The notes under the pieces: generated by a model
What the model saw: the letters and a program-made list of their open reading frames with translations, nothing else
Told to the model about the DNA's origin: nothing
Databases searched by the model: none
DNA from: Halorussus sp. MSC15.2
GTDB taxonomy: Archaea > Halobacteriota > Halobacteria > Halobacteriales > Haladaptataceae
Direction: 5' to 3'
Length of the DNA: 64,000 nucleotides
Assembly (NCBI RefSeq): GCF_010747475.1
Contig: NZ_VSLZ01000008.1
Location: forward strand, 1 to 64,000
In this document: positions 27,495 to 37,782 of the stretch, in pieces
Layout: each line of letters begins with the position of its first letter
Position numbering within the stretch: the stretch's first letter is position 1
Made by a program: the position numbers and the translations under genes

Positions 27495-28691
27495 ATGGGT
27501 AAAGTCATCTTAGACGGCGTCACGAAACGCTACGCGGACGTAACGGCGGTGGACGACATGAACCTCGAAATCGAGGACGGCGAGTTCGTCACGCTCGTCG
27601 GCCCCTCGGGGTGCGGGAAGTCCACGACGCTGGAGACCATCGCGGGGTTGACTCTCCCCAGCGAGGGGACCATCACCATCGCCGACCGGGACGTCACGAA
27701 CCTGCCGCCGAAGGACCGGGGCATCGCGATGGTGTTCCAGAACATCGCGCTGTTCCCGCACATGGACGTGTACGACAACATCAGCTTCGGCCTGCGTCTG
27801 CGCGACTACCCGAAGGACGAAATCGAGCGCCGCGTCGAGCGCGCGACCGACATCGTCCAGTTGGAGGGGATGCTCGAACGGATGCCCGACGAACTCTCGG
27901 GCGGACAGCGCCAGCGCGTCGCCATCGCCCGCGCCATCGTGCGCGAACCCGAGGTGTTCCTGATGGACGAACCGCTGGCGAACCTCGACGCGAAACTCCG
28001 GGTCCACATGCGGACCGAACTCCAGCGCCTCCACAAGGAACTGGACACCACCATCATCTACGTCACCCACGACCAAGCCGAGGCGATGACGATGTCCGAC
28101 CGCATCGCGGTCATCGACGGGGGTCAACTCCAGCAGATTGCGCCCCCGCTGGTCTGTTACAACGAACCCGCGAACCTCTTCGTCGCGGGGTTCATCGGGT
28201 CGCCCTCGATGAACTTCGTCGAGGGCGAGGTCACCGCCACCGGTCTCACGACGCCCAACTTCGACGTGGACTTCGACCCCGGACAGTTGCCGGGGGTCGC
28301 GGAGGGCGACCACCTCACGCTGGGGGTCCGGCCCGAGGACGTCTACCTCGACCACACCGGCGGGAGCATCAGCAACCCGACCCAACCCATTCCGGCGAAG
28401 ACCGACGTGTTAGAGCCGATGGGCGACGAGATATTCGTCTACCTGTTGACCGGCGGGGCGGCCGACACGAGTATGGAGGGCGACCCCGCCGCGGCAGAGA
28501 ACCAACTCCTGATGAGCATCGACCCCTCCTCGGACATCGAACCGGAGGAGGACGTCGAGGTGGTTCTGGACCGCGAACGCGTCCACCTCTTCGACACCGA
28601 GTCGGGCGACGCCATCAGCCACACCCTCGACTTCGCGGCGGTCGAACCGGGCACGCGAGAGACCGAGCGGGAAGCGGAGGGCGACGACTGA
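27495..28691 (+). CDS. ABC sugar transporter ATP-binding protein (UgpC/MalK type)
   Basis: 398 residues. Walker A GPSGCGKST at 36-44, Q-loop in VFQNIALFPHMDV, signature LSGGQRQRVAIARAI, Walker B FLMDEPLANLD, switch His in YVTHDQAEAM. The C-terminal 130 residues form the OB-fold (TOBE) region typical of sugar-importer ATPases, plus an acidic tail. One ATPase would energise both permeases. Confidence 0.95.
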   Translation: MGKVILDGVTKRYADVTAVDDMNLEIEDGEFVTLVGPSGCGKSTTLETIAGLTLPSEGTITIADRDVTNLPPKDRGIAMVFQNIALFPHMDVYDNISFGLRLRDYPKDEIERRVERATDIVQLEGMLERMPDELSGGQRQRVAIARAIVREPEVFLMDEPLANLDAKLRVHMRTELQRLHKELDTTIIYVTHDQAEAMTMSDRIAVIDGGQLQQIAPPLVCYNEPANLFVAGFIGSPSMNFVEGEVTATGLTTPNFDVDFDPGQLPGVAEGDHLTLGVRPEDVYLDHTGGSISNPTQPIPAKTDVLEPMGDEIFVYLLTGGAADTSMEGDPAAAENQLLMSIDPSSDIEPEEDVEVVLDRERVHLFDTESGDAISHTLDFAAVEPGTRETEREAEGDD

Positions 28692-28894
28692 TGGTCACGC
28701 CCCTCGGGTGGTTCTATCTGGTCGGCGGGACGGTGCTGTTCTTCTTCTGGGCGTACGGCATCGTCTCGTTCGCGCTGGACTGCAAGCACAAGTTCCTCCC
28801 CGCGATTCGGGCGTGGCTGTCGGCCCGACGGAGTGCCAAACGGGAGAGCGACCGCGAGACCGAACGGGAGGAGACCGAGCGGCAACTCTACTGA
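28691..28894 (+). CDS. Small membrane protein at the end of the sugar ABC operon
   Basis: 67 residues: one hydrophobic segment (GWFYLVGGTVLFFFWAYGIV) followed by a charged coiled tail rich in Arg and Glu. Its ATG overlaps the stop of the ATPase gene (TGATG), so translation is coupled. Small proteins of this kind end several haloarchaeal sugar ABC operons; a role in assembly or regulation of the transporter is inference. Confidence 0.8.
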   Translation: MVTPLGWFYLVGGTVLFFFWAYGIVSFALDCKHKFLPAIRAWLSARRSAKRESDRETEREETERQLY

Positions 28895-29025
28895 GATGCA
28901 CGGCGGTCGGACGACCTCGGACGTAGCGCAGACGACGTATCACGCCGCGTCAGGTTCTCGAATCCTGATAGACGGCCGAACAGAAAAACCTAACAACGAC
29001 TCACGGTTGGCTACCACTAGTACCT

Positions 29026-30099
29026 ATGTCTAGAACGAATGAGCCGGTCCGAGTCGGTTTCGTCGGTCTCGGGAACATCGGTCACTATCACGCCGACCGT
29101 CTCCTCGACCTCGGCGGCATCGAAATCGTCGGGGGCGTGGACATCAACCCCGACGCGCGCGCCCGCTTCGCCGAGAAATACGGCGTCGAGTCCTTCGAGA
29201 ACTACGAGGACCTCTACGGGACGGAGGTGGACGCCGTCATCGTCACGACGCCCAACAAGTTCCACGAGGAGTACGCGGTGGCCGCCCTCCAGTCGGGACT
29301 CGACGTGCTGCTGGAGAAACCTCTCGCACACTCGCTCGAGAGCGCCGAGCGCATCGCCGAGGCGGCGCGCAACGCCGAGGGCTTCTGCATGGTCGGGTTC
29401 CACAACCGATTCCGGAACCCGGTCGAAGTCGTCAAGTCCTACCAGCAGGAGGGTCGGTTCGGGCGGACCCGCCACGTCGAAGCCAACTTCATCCGGCGGC
29501 GCGGGATTCCCGGTCGGGGGTCGTGGTTCACCAACCGGGAGATAGCGGGCGGCGGCGCGCTCATCGACATCGGCGTCCACGCCATCGACCTCGCGCTCCA
29601 CTTCCACGACTTCCCGACGGTGCAGGAAGTGTCGGGCACCATCCGGTCGCAGTTCGGGTCGCGCGACGACTACGCCTACCTCGAAATGTGGGGCGAGGAC
29701 ACCAACTCCGGCGAGTTCTCGGTCGACGACTCCGTCAGCGCGTTCGTCCGGTGCGAGGGCGGCAAGACCTTCTCGCTGGAGGTGGCGTGGGCCGCCAACC
29801 GCTCGCCGAACGAGGAGTTCGTCGTCCGGGGGACCGAGGCGGGCGCGAACTTCGACAAGGCCGACGACTCGCTGACCATCTACGAGTCGGGCCGACAGGG
29901 CACCGACCACTTCTCGGACTCCGAGATTCAGACCCGCCACGAGGACCCGCACAAGGCCGAACAGCGCGTCTTCTTCGAGGCGGTCCGCGACGGCGTTGCG
30001 CCGACCCGCAACACGGTCGAACAGGCGCTCGAAGTCCAGCGCGTCATCGACGGCATCTATCGGTCCCACGAGCAACAGCGCGCGGTTCAGCTCGGGTAG
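29026..30099 (+). CDS. Gfo/Idh/MocA family sugar dehydrogenase
   Basis: 357 residues. N-terminal Rossmann NAD(P) domain with GFVGLGNIGHYHADRL, the catalytic EKPLAHS motif (Lys about 97), and a C-terminal domain with GGGALIDIGVHAIDLALHF, the usual active-site helix with Asp and His. It oxidises a sugar or inositol-like ligand. Placed 131 bp after the ABC operon in the same direction, it is the probable first intracellular step for the imported sugar. Confidence 0.9.
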   Translation: MSRTNEPVRVGFVGLGNIGHYHADRLLDLGGIEIVGGVDINPDARARFAEKYGVESFENYEDLYGTEVDAVIVTTPNKFHEEYAVAALQSGLDVLLEKPLAHSLESAERIAEAARNAEGFCMVGFHNRFRNPVEVVKSYQQEGRFGRTRHVEANFIRRRGIPGRGSWFTNREIAGGGALIDIGVHAIDLALHFHDFPTVQEVSGTIRSQFGSRDDYAYLEMWGEDTNSGEFSVDDSVSAFVRCEGGKTFSLEVAWAANRSPNEEFVVRGTEAGANFDKADDSLTIYESGRQGTDHFSDSEIQTRHEDPHKAEQRVFFEAVRDGVAPTRNTVEQALEVQRVIDGIYRSHEQQRAVQLG

Positions 30100-30229
30100 T
30101 CTTACTTCGTCTCTCCCGGCGGCTCTCTTCTCCGTCTCTCGGCCGAGACCTGCGAGCGACAGGGTCCGCTCGCGAGCGTCAGGGTCCGCTCGGCCAAAGC
30201 AGGCCCGCAGCGGGACCGACTCGGACTCG

Positions 30230-32689
30230 TCATCGGTCCCGTTCGACGTTCCTGAACTCGAACCGCGCCCCGCCGTCCGCGCTCTCGGTCACCGCGCACT
30301 CCCAGTCGTACACCTCGGCCAACTCCCGGACGAACGCCAGTCCCAACCCGGTTCCGCCGTGTTCGCCCGCTGTCGTGTACCCCGCCTCGAACACGGTGTC
30401 CCAGTCGTCGTCGGGGATACCGCACCCGTCGTCGGCCACGTAGAATCCCGACGGGAGTTCGCCGACCGTAATCGTGACGCCGCTCCCGCCGTGTTCGACG
30501 GCGTTCTCGAAGAGGTTGCGGAACAGGTGTCGGATGTACGTCTCGTCGGCGCGCATTTCGAGGTCCAGAGCGACGTCGAGGGTCGCCTCGGGGGCGTCCA
30601 CCTCGGCCCACCCCGCCCTCGCCACTTCCGCGAGGTCCACCGGCGTCTGCTCGCCGACCGCCTCGCGGCCCCGCGTCAACACCAGCATGACGTCGATGAT
30701 GTCCTCGATGCGGTCGAACGCCTCCGTGACGTACTCGACCGCTTCCGTGTTCAAGCCGGCCGCCTCCGAGTCCGTACGGACCGCTAACTGCTGACTGTAT
30801 ATCTGGCCGACCGTGACCGGGTTCCGAAGTTCGTGAGCCAGCATGCTGGCGAACGATTCCAGTCGCTCGTTCTGCTCCTGCAGTCGCTGTTTGCGCTCCT
30901 CGCGCTCGGTGACGTCGGTCAGGGTGACGACCGCGCGGTTGACCTCGCCGTCCGCGTCCCGGACCGGCATGCCGTGGTTCAGGACGGTGCGACGCTCCCC
31001 GTCGAACCCCTCGATTTCGACCACGGCGGGGTCTGTGACCTCCTCACCCCGTAACGCCCGAGCGAGCGGCCAATCCTCGGGGTCGAGGGGTTCGCCCGTG
31101 TCGGCCCACCACCCGTCGTACTCCTCGTACTCCGCGACCGACTCGGACTCGGCGACCTCCCCACCCCAGATTTCCTCGGCGGCCTCGTTCCACTCGACGA
31201 TGCGACCGTCCGCTTCGGCCACGAAGACGGCGACCGGGAGCAGTTCGACGAGCGCCCGAAGCTGGTTCTTGTTCTTGCGGAGCGCCTGCTCGCGCTCGAT
31301 ACGTTCGGTGATGTCCTGCACTATGAGTATGCCCGCAGAGGCGTCGCCTTCACCGTCGTTGACCGGGACCGTGTGTGCGAGCCAGTGTCGGTCGTGTAAC
31401 TCGAACTCGAAGGCGCTCGTCTCGCCGTCGAGGGCGGCCCGGAACCGCGGTTCGAGTTGGTCCGCGACCTCTTCGGGATAGCGTTCCGAGACTGTCTGAC
31501 CGACGACCTCGTCGGCAGAAACTCTGATGTCGTCCAGAATCTCCCCGCCGGTGACCGTGTACTGGAGGTTCTCGTCGAAGAGCGCGACCGCCCCGTTGGG
31601 GAAGTGTTCGACCAGCGTCCGGTACCGGCGCTCGGACTCCGCCAGCTTCCGCTCGGCCTCGACGCGTTCGGTGATGTCCTGTGACATCCCCAGCGCCGCG
31701 AAGATGTCGCCGTCGTCGTCCCGAATCGGCACGACACGAAACTCGAAGGTTCGGCCCTCGAACTCGGCCTCGAACGTACTCGACTCGCCCTCCAAGGCGG
31801 TCTCGTACCGCGGGGCGAGTTCGTCGGCCAGCGTCGGCGGGAGCACCTCCCGAACCGTCTGGCCCTCCAGTTCGTCGGCCGTGACGTCGGCGACGTCGTG
31901 GGGGGTACCGCCGACGGTGCGGTAGCGTAGGTCCCGGTCCACGAGGGCGACCGCACCGTTCGGGAAGTGTTCGACGAGGGCGCGATAGCGGCGTTCGCTC
32001 TCGTCGAGTTTCCGTTCGCGCTCCTTGCGCTCGGTGACGTCCTGAAAGTACACCGACAGGCCGGTCTCCGAGGGGTACGCGTGGACTTCGAACCACGCCG
32101 TCAGCGGTTCGGGGTAGTAGAACTCGAAGGTGGTCGGCTCCTGTGTCCGCATCGCGGTCCGGTACTCTTCGCCGAGTTTCGAGTCGTCGGCCCACTCGAA
32201 CGCCTCCCAGAAGGTACGACCGACGAGACCCTCGCCCTGATAGTCGATGAGTTCCTCGGCGCGTTCGTTAACGTGAGTGAACTGCCACTGGTCGTCGAGC
32301 GCGTAGAAGCCGTCCGAAATGCGACCGAAGACCTCCGCGAGTTCGGTTTCGAGGCGCTCGCGCTCGGCGGCGTCGGAGACGATTCCCTCCAGCGTGACGG
32401 GAGTCGCTTCGAGAGCGTCGTCGGCGCTCTCACGCTCAGGACGGCCGGAGACCGAACCGTCGGAGGCCCGTTCGTGGTCCGCGGGTCGCCACCACACGCG
32501 ACTCCGCGAACCGACCTTCTTGCTGCGAACGTCGCCGCGGTCGGCCAACTCGTCGAGTTTGTTGTACGCGGTGCGCCGGGTGCAGTCCAGTTCCTCCGCG
32601 ATTTCGTTCGTCGTCACGGGTTCGCGGACCAACGCCTTCTCGTCACAGACTTCGAGCACGTCGTCGGGCGTAATCCGACCGGAATCCAT
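30230..32689 (-). CDS. HTH-PAS multidomain sensor histidine kinase
   Basis: 819 residues. In order: an N-terminal winged helix (about 1-65, TTNEIAEELDCTRRTAYNKLDELADRG), four PAS domains (beginning near FGRISDGFYALDDQWQFTHVNE, then LVEHFPNGAVALVDRDLRY, LVEHFPNGAVALFDENLQY and LVELLPVAVFVAEADGRIVEW), a dimerisation/phosphoacceptor domain (SMLAHELRNPVTVGQ) and an ATPase domain (LFRNLFENAVEHGG, VADDGCGIPDDD, GGTGLGLAF). Soluble, so it should sense cytoplasmic signals. PAS 2 and 3 are near duplicates. No receiver domain or response regulator lies next to it. ATG 32689 is chosen; ATG 32716 would add nine residues. Confidence 0.88.
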   Translation of the reverse strand: MDSGRITPDDVLEVCDEKALVREPVTTNEIAEELDCTRRTAYNKLDELADRGDVRSKKVGSRSRVWWRPADHERASDGSVSGRPERESADDALEATPVTLEGIVSDAAERERLETELAEVFGRISDGFYALDDQWQFTHVNERAEELIDYQGEGLVGRTFWEAFEWADDSKLGEEYRTAMRTQEPTTFEFYYPEPLTAWFEVHAYPSETGLSVYFQDVTERKERERKLDESERRYRALVEHFPNGAVALVDRDLRYRTVGGTPHDVADVTADELEGQTVREVLPPTLADELAPRYETALEGESSTFEAEFEGRTFEFRVVPIRDDDGDIFAALGMSQDITERVEAERKLAESERRYRTLVEHFPNGAVALFDENLQYTVTGGEILDDIRVSADEVVGQTVSERYPEEVADQLEPRFRAALDGETSAFEFELHDRHWLAHTVPVNDGEGDASAGILIVQDITERIEREQALRKNKNQLRALVELLPVAVFVAEADGRIVEWNEAAEEIWGGEVAESESVAEYEEYDGWWADTGEPLDPEDWPLARALRGEEVTDPAVVEIEGFDGERRTVLNHGMPVRDADGEVNRAVVTLTDVTEREERKQRLQEQNERLESFASMLAHELRNPVTVGQIYSQQLAVRTDSEAAGLNTEAVEYVTEAFDRIEDIIDVMLVLTRGREAVGEQTPVDLAEVARAGWAEVDAPEATLDVALDLEMRADETYIRHLFRNLFENAVEHGGSGVTITVGELPSGFYVADDGCGIPDDDWDTVFEAGYTTAGEHGGTGLGLAFVRELAEVYDWECAVTESADGGARFEFRNVERDR

Positions 32690-32967
32690 TACCCGCCATT
32701 CGGTTGGCGAGCGCATAAGAATTTCCCTCGTGGGAAAATCGGTCGCCGCCCCGGAAACTGCGTGCGTCAGAAACGACTCGTCCGGGGCGAGAGTCGGACA
32801 CGTCCGCCTCGCGCCGAGCGCGTCGTTCTTGCGTACCGGTGTTGGGCGCGACGATGGGGTCCGTGACGAGTCCGCGTGACCGGACCGCACGTGTCGGACC
32901 GAGACCGAGCGCAGTACGCTCAGAAAGCGCAACCCCGAAACCTCGGAGGACCGAACCACCGCGTAGC

Positions 32968-33537
32968 ATGTACGAGGTCGAAGTGAAGGTCAGGACCGAC
33001 CACGCCAGCGTCCGCGAGCGACTCGTCGAACTCGGGGCCGAACCGGTGAACGAAGTCACCCAAGAGGACACCTACTACGACGCGCCCCACCGCGAGTTCG
33101 CCGAGACCGACGAGGCCCTGCGCGTCCGCCGCGAGACCCCGGTGGACGCCGAATCGTTCGCGGAACTCACCTACAAAGGTCCCCTCGTCGAGACCGAGTC
33201 GAAGACGCGCCGGGAGGTCCAGACCGGCGTCGAGGACGGCGAGGCCGCCGCCGACATCCTCTCGGCGCTCGGGTTCGACCCCGCGGCGACCGTCCGGAAG
33301 GAGCGCGAGCGGTTCGCGCTCGACGGGTTCACGGTCACGCTCGACGCGGTCGCGGGACTGGGCGAGTTCGTGGAAGTCGAGACCGACGTTTCGGGCGAGG
33401 ACTCCGTCGAGTCGGCCCGCGAGGACGCGTTCGACATTCTGCACGACCTCGGTCTCGACCCCGACGACCAGATTCGGACCTCCTATCTCGGTCTCCTGCT
33501 CGCCGACCAGAGTGCCGCCGCGGACGCCGACGAGTAA
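32968..33537 (+). CDS. cyaB: CYTH-domain protein (class IV adenylate cyclase / CyaB-like)
   Basis: 189 residues. The EVEVKV start is the ExExK signature of the CYTH fold; further conserved charged strands are YYDAPHREFAETDEALRVRRE, LTYKGPLVETESKTRREVQT, VRKERERFAL and EFVEVET. Members act on triphosphates (cyclase, thiamine triphosphatase or inorganic triphosphatase). In archaea the physiological activity is uncertain. ATG 32968 matches the signature position. Confidence 0.88.
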   Translation: MYEVEVKVRTDHASVRERLVELGAEPVNEVTQEDTYYDAPHREFAETDEALRVRRETPVDAESFAELTYKGPLVETESKTRREVQTGVEDGEAAADILSALGFDPAATVRKERERFALDGFTVTLDAVAGLGEFVEVETDVSGEDSVESAREDAFDILHDLGLDPDDQIRTSYLGLLLADQSAAADADE

Positions 33538-33605
33538 CACCGGCCGCGAGGACGGACCGAACCCACCTGTCTGGCCGAGAGCGGGCGGTCATTGCTAACT
33601 CGCGT

Positions 33606-33622
33606 GATAACCGGTAGTTATC
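33606..33622. promoter_or_regulatory. Candidate operator upstream of methionine adenosyltransferase
   Basis: GATAAC and GTTATC flank a five-base spacer (CGGTA), a perfect 6-bp inverted repeat. It lies about 60 bp before the ATG and 30 bp before the TATA-like AAGTTATAGAA (about 33647-33657), a place where an activator or repressor could act. Regulator unknown. Confidence 0.35.
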
Positions 33623-33681
33623 CCCGGTACCCGACTTCGTTTCCGCAAGTTATAGAATCCGTGACCCGATAGGTGGGAGTA

Positions 33682-34893
33682 ATGACCGACCGGAACATCG
33701 AGGTCGAACCCATCGACCGACCCGCTGTAGAGGACCAAGAGATAGAGATTGTAGAGCGAAAGGGACTCGGACACCCCGACTCAATCTGTGACGGCATCGC
33801 CGAGAGCGTCTCGCAGGCGCTGGCGAACGCCTACCTCGACCGGGTCGGCAAAGTGCTCCACTACAACACCGACGAGACCCAACTGGTCGCCGGACGGTCG
33901 AACCCGCAGTTCGGCGGCGGCGAGATGATAGAACCCATCTACCTCCTCATCGTCGGTCGCGCGACCACGCAGTACGGCGACCAGACCATCCCGACCGAGA
34001 CCATCGCGCTGGAGGCCGCCCGCGACTACCTCGGCGAGAACTTCCCCGAACTCGAGTTCGGCACGGACATCGTCGTGGACGTGAAGATGGGCGAGGGGAG
34101 CGGAGACCTCAAGGAGGTCTTCGGCGAGGACGGCGTGACCGTCCCGATGGCGAACGACACGAGTTTCGGCGTGGGCCACGCGCCCCTGACCGAGACCGAG
34201 CGAATCGTACTGAACGCGGAGCGACGTCTCAACGGCGAGTACGCCGAGGACCACCCCGCGCTGGGACAGGACGTGAAGATAATGGGCAAGCGCGAGGGCG
34301 ACGCCATCGACATCACGGTCGCGGCCGCGATGATAGACCGCTACGTTGAGGACCGCGCCGACTACGACGACGAGGTCGAGAGCGTCCGGGAGTTCGTCCG
34401 CGACGTGGCCCACGAGTACACCGACCGCGACGTGAGCGTCTACGTCAACACCGCCGACGGCGACGGGTCCGACGAGGAGAGCGTCTACCTCACGACCACC
34501 GGCACCAGCGCCGAGATGGGCGACGACGGGTCGGTCGGGCGCGGCAACCGCTCGAACGGTCTCATCACGCCCAACCGCTCGATGTCGATGGAGGCGACCT
34601 CCGGCAAGAACCCGGTCAACCACATCGGGAAGATATACAACCTGCTCGGGACCGAAATCGCCGAGTCGGTCGTGGCCGAGGTCGACGGGATTCGCGACCT
34701 CCGGATTCGCCTGCTCTCCCAGATAGGCCGCCCCATCGACCAACCGCACGTCGCCGACGCCGAAATCGTCACCGAGGAGGACGTCGCCCTCTCGGACATC
34801 GAGAGCGACGTGGTGGACATCGTGGACCGCGAACTCGCCGACGTGACCTCCATCACCGAGCGCGTCATCGACGGCGAACTCACGACGTTCTGA
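33682..34893 (+). CDS. mat: Archaeal S-adenosylmethionine synthetase
   Basis: 403 residues of the archaeal MAT type, which makes S-adenosylmethionine from methionine and ATP. Recognised by [42 protein letters not shown], the [12 protein letters not shown] region and [17 protein letters not shown] 33682 follows the TATA-like element at leaderless distance; the GTG at 33673 is rejected. Confidence 0.96.
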   Translation: MTDRNIEVEPIDRPAVEDQEIEIVERKGLGHPDSICDGIAESVSQALANAYLDRVGKVLHYNTDETQLVAGRSNPQFGGGEMIEPIYLLIVGRATTQYGDQTIPTETIALEAARDYLGENFPELEFGTDIVVDVKMGEGSGDLKEVFGEDGVTVPMANDTSFGVGHAPLTETERIVLNAERRLNGEYAEDHPALGQDVKIMGKREGDAIDITVAAAMIDRYVEDRADYDDEVESVREFVRDVAHEYTDRDVSVYVNTADGDGSDEESVYLTTTGTSAEMGDDGSVGRGNRSNGLITPNRSMSMEATSGKNPVNHIGKIYNLLGTEIAESVVAEVDGIRDLRIRLLSQIGRPIDQPHVADAEIVTEEDVALSDIESDVVDIVDRELADVTSITERVIDGELTTF

Positions 34894-35020
34894 ACGCTAC
34901 GCCGTTCAGAGCACGGGAACCGCTTTTTCCGACGTTCTGAACGCTACGTCGCCCGGGGTCGAATTCGACTCCGAGTCCGATTCAGTTTTTGCGCCGAGGG
35001 ACGACCAGAGACGACTCGAC

Positions 35021-37231
35021 TCAGAAGGCGAGTCGTTCGAGCAGGTACCGGAGGAACGTGTGACGCCGCGGTTGATGCGAGTGGACCAGCAGGACGGTGC
35101 AGTCGAGTTCGTCGGCCAACGTCTCGGGGAGTGTTCCGAACACCGCGTCGTACAGCGGGTTCTGTGCGGAGACGCCCGCCACCGCGAGGTCCGTCCCCGC
35201 CGTCGCCGAGAGCAGGACCGCCTCTCGGTCCGAGTCGCGGAGGAGTTCGAACTCGGCGGGCGCGGTGCAAAGTTCGGTCAGGTCCTCGTGATAGGTCAGA
35301 ATCGGCGCGAGTTGCTCGTCTCTGGCGTCCTCGTCGGCGGCGTAGACGAACCGAAGCCTCGCGTCGCGAGCGTGCGCGACGGCGTCCGCGACGAGGACTT
35401 CGAGCGGGTCGTACGGGCCGCGGTCGGCGATGACCGTGACCTCATCGATGGAGTCGAACCCGCGGTCCCTGACGAAGACCACGTCCGCGCCGACGTGTTC
35501 GAGGAACCAGTCGGCATCGTGACCGACGAACTCCGCACCCAGAACCTCGGGCCGCCACTCGCCGACGAGCAGGTTCATCTCCCGGTCCCGGACGTAGTTG
35601 GCGACCGCGTGTTCGGCGTCGTGGGTGACGACCGTCTCGGTTTCGACCGGGGCGTCGAGTCGGCCGACGTGCGACGCTAACTCGGCCTCGCTCCCGTCGT
35701 CGGTCGTCGCGGCGGCCGACAGCGTCACCTGCTCGGGGACCGACTCGAACCGGACCACGTCGATTCGACCGCCCCGACGGGTGACGACCGCCTGCGCGAC
35801 GCCGACCAGCGTCCGGTAGGTACTCGCCTCCGTCTCCGGGTCTACGCCGACGAGGACGCCGCCTCCGCCGCCGGTGGCCAGCATGGCGCGGGCGGTGTCG
35901 AGCGAGTAGTCGCCGGTGGTTCGCCGGATGGCGTCGAGCGCCGCGCCCTCGCGCTCGGTTCGCTCGCGGCCGTAGACGTAGTACCAACCGGTTCCGGTGA
36001 CGAGCAGACCGACCGCACCCGCGAGCGGGAGCGCCCCCATCTGGGTGACGAGTACGAGTCCGGCGACCAGACCGAACAGTTGGACCCACGGGTAGCCGGG
36101 TGCGACGAACTCCGGGTCGTAGGATTCGAGGTCGCTCTCCCGGAAGGCCATCAGCGCCACGTTCACCAGCGAGAAGACGAGTATCTTGAACGCGCTTGCG
36201 AGTTTGGCGAGTTCGAGGACCGGGACGAACGCGATGAGCGCGAGCAACACGACGCCGGTGAACGCGATGGAGTAGACCGGCGTCTTGAACCCCCCGTGGA
36301 CTCGACCGAGTCGGGGCGGTGCGAGGTCGTCCCTGCTCATCGCGAGCGGGAATCTGGCGGACGAGAGCACGCCCGCGTTCGCCATGCTCGTCAGCGCGAG
36401 AACCGCGACGACGCCGATGGCAGTCCTGCCCCACCCGCCGAGGAACTCCTCGGCCGCGACCGCCATCGGCGTCAGCGTCGTCTTCAGTCCCTCGTGGGGG
36501 ACGACGCCGACGACCACGAACAGGACGAACGTGTAGACCAGCATCATCACGGCGACGGACACGAGGATGCTGATGGGGATGTTCCGGCCGGGGTCCTCGA
36601 CCTCCTCGGCCACGCTCGCTATCTTGGTGACGCCCGCGTACGAGACGAAGACGAACCCGGTCGCCGCGAGCAGGCCGCCGCCGCCGTGTTCGAAGAAGGG
36701 GTGGTACTGACTCCGGTCCACGTAGGTGATACCGTCGGCGATGAAGACCACCAGCGCCGCCAAGACGAGCGTCACGATGGCGGCCTGAAGCCGCCCGGTC
36801 TGCTTGACGCCCGCGACGTTCACGACGAGAAGCACCACCGCGAGCGCGAGACCCACGACCGTCACGGCTCCGGGCGGGACGGGAACGAACAGCAGGAGGT
36901 ACGCTCCGAGTCCGACGAGCGCGAACGCGCTCTTGAACGTGAGCGAGAACCACGCGCCGACGCCCGCGATGGTCCCGGGAAGCGGTCCCATCGCCCGGTC
37001 GATGTAGAGGTACGTGCCGCCCGCCTCGGGCATCGCAGTCGCCATCTCGGCCTTCGCCAGCGCGGCGGGGAGGACGACCAGACCCGCGAGCAGGTACGCC
37101 AGTATCGCGGCGGGACCGGCTATCTTGGTCGCTAGGCCCGGCAGAACGAAGATGCCGCTCCCTATCATCGCCCCCATGCTGATGGTGACGGTGGCGTACA
37201 GGCCGAGGTCGCGTTCGAGTTCCTTCGCCAC
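35021..37231 (-). CDS. APC amino-acid transporter with C-terminal universal-stress domains
   Basis: 736 residues. Residues 1-430 form a 12-segment amino acid/polyamine/organocation permease (GSGIFVLPG in helix 1, AEMATAMPEAGGTYLY, FVSYAGVTKIASVAEEVEDP). Residues about 455-736 hold two Usp-like repeats (for example GGGGGVLVGVDPETEAST and DEVTVIADRGPYDPLEVLVADAVAHA), a common haloarchaeal fusion thought to let nucleotide or stress signals control uptake. Substrate unknown. No partner gene adjacent. Confidence 0.9.
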   Translation of the reverse strand: MAKELERDLGLYATVTISMGAMIGSGIFVLPGLATKIAGPAAILAYLLAGLVVLPAALAKAEMATAMPEAGGTYLYIDRAMGPLPGTIAGVGAWFSLTFKSAFALVGLGAYLLLFVPVPPGAVTVVGLALAVVLLVVNVAGVKQTGRLQAAIVTLVLAALVVFIADGITYVDRSQYHPFFEHGGGGLLAATGFVFVSYAGVTKIASVAEEVEDPGRNIPISILVSVAVMMLVYTFVLFVVVGVVPHEGLKTTLTPMAVAAEEFLGGWGRTAIGVVAVLALTSMANAGVLSSARFPLAMSRDDLAPPRLGRVHGGFKTPVYSIAFTGVVLLALIAFVPVLELAKLASAFKILVFSLVNVALMAFRESDLESYDPEFVAPGYPWVQLFGLVAGLVLVTQMGALPLAGAVGLLVTGTGWYYVYGRERTEREGAALDAIRRTTGDYSLDTARAMLATGGGGGVLVGVDPETEASTYRTLVGVAQAVVTRRGGRIDVVRFESVPEQVTLSAAATTDDGSEAELASHVGRLDAPVETETVVTHDAEHAVANYVRDREMNLLVGEWRPEVLGAEFVGHDADWFLEHVGADVVFVRDRGFDSIDEVTVIADRGPYDPLEVLVADAVAHARDARLRFVYAADEDARDEQLAPILTYHEDLTELCTAPAEFELLRDSDREAVLLSATAGTDLAVAGVSAQNPLYDAVFGTLPETLADELDCTVLLVHSHQPRRHTFLRYLLERLAF

Positions 37232-37330
37232 TGTGGGTGTAATTGTCAGCCAGCGGCTTGAATTTAGGGAGGAACGCGACTGCGCGGGACGGCGGACTGA
37301 CTCGCCGAACGACCGGGCACCGCGACTGAC

Positions 37331-37510
37331 CTACTCGCTCTCGACGGACTGAAGTTCGGTCGCGAGTTCGTCGAGTAGTTCGACCGCCTCCTCTTGGAGT
37401 CGCAACACGTCCGGGTCCTCGTAGTCGCTCCTGTCGATGTCGGCCACGAGCGCCTGCGCTCGAAGCGCCTTCTTCGGGTCGGTGAGGTCCGTCTCGTCGA
37501 GGTCGACCAT
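37331..37510 (-). CDS. Small acidic helical protein
   Basis: 59 residues, mostly predicted helix: DPKKALRAQALVADIDRSDYEDPDVLRLQEEAVELLDEL split over two amphipathic helices, with 16 acidic residues. ATG 37510 is preferred, because codons upstream of it are basic. It belongs to a type of tiny conserved haloarchaeal protein without known role. Confidence 0.65.
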   Translation of the reverse strand: MVDLDETDLTDPKKALRAQALVADIDRSDYEDPDVLRLQEEAVELLDELATELQSVESE

Positions 37511-37782
37511 ACTCGGCGTTCGACGCCGATTTCCATAGTTGTGGTGCCGGTCGAGTCGGACGATTCGGGGCCGTCCAGAGAACGACACTGGTCCTCGCTC
37601 GCACAGCGGGCCGACTCCGAACGGGACCGACAGAGACGCGTTCGACGAACCACTCGTTCGACACCGTCAGTCCGTAGCTACGGTCGTTTCCGCTCCTATA
37701 ATCCAGCTAGCGCCGTTCCTCCCGGCGTCCTGCGTCGCCCCCAACCGAAGGCCGTTTATTCGCCTCGCGTCTATCCCCGGCC

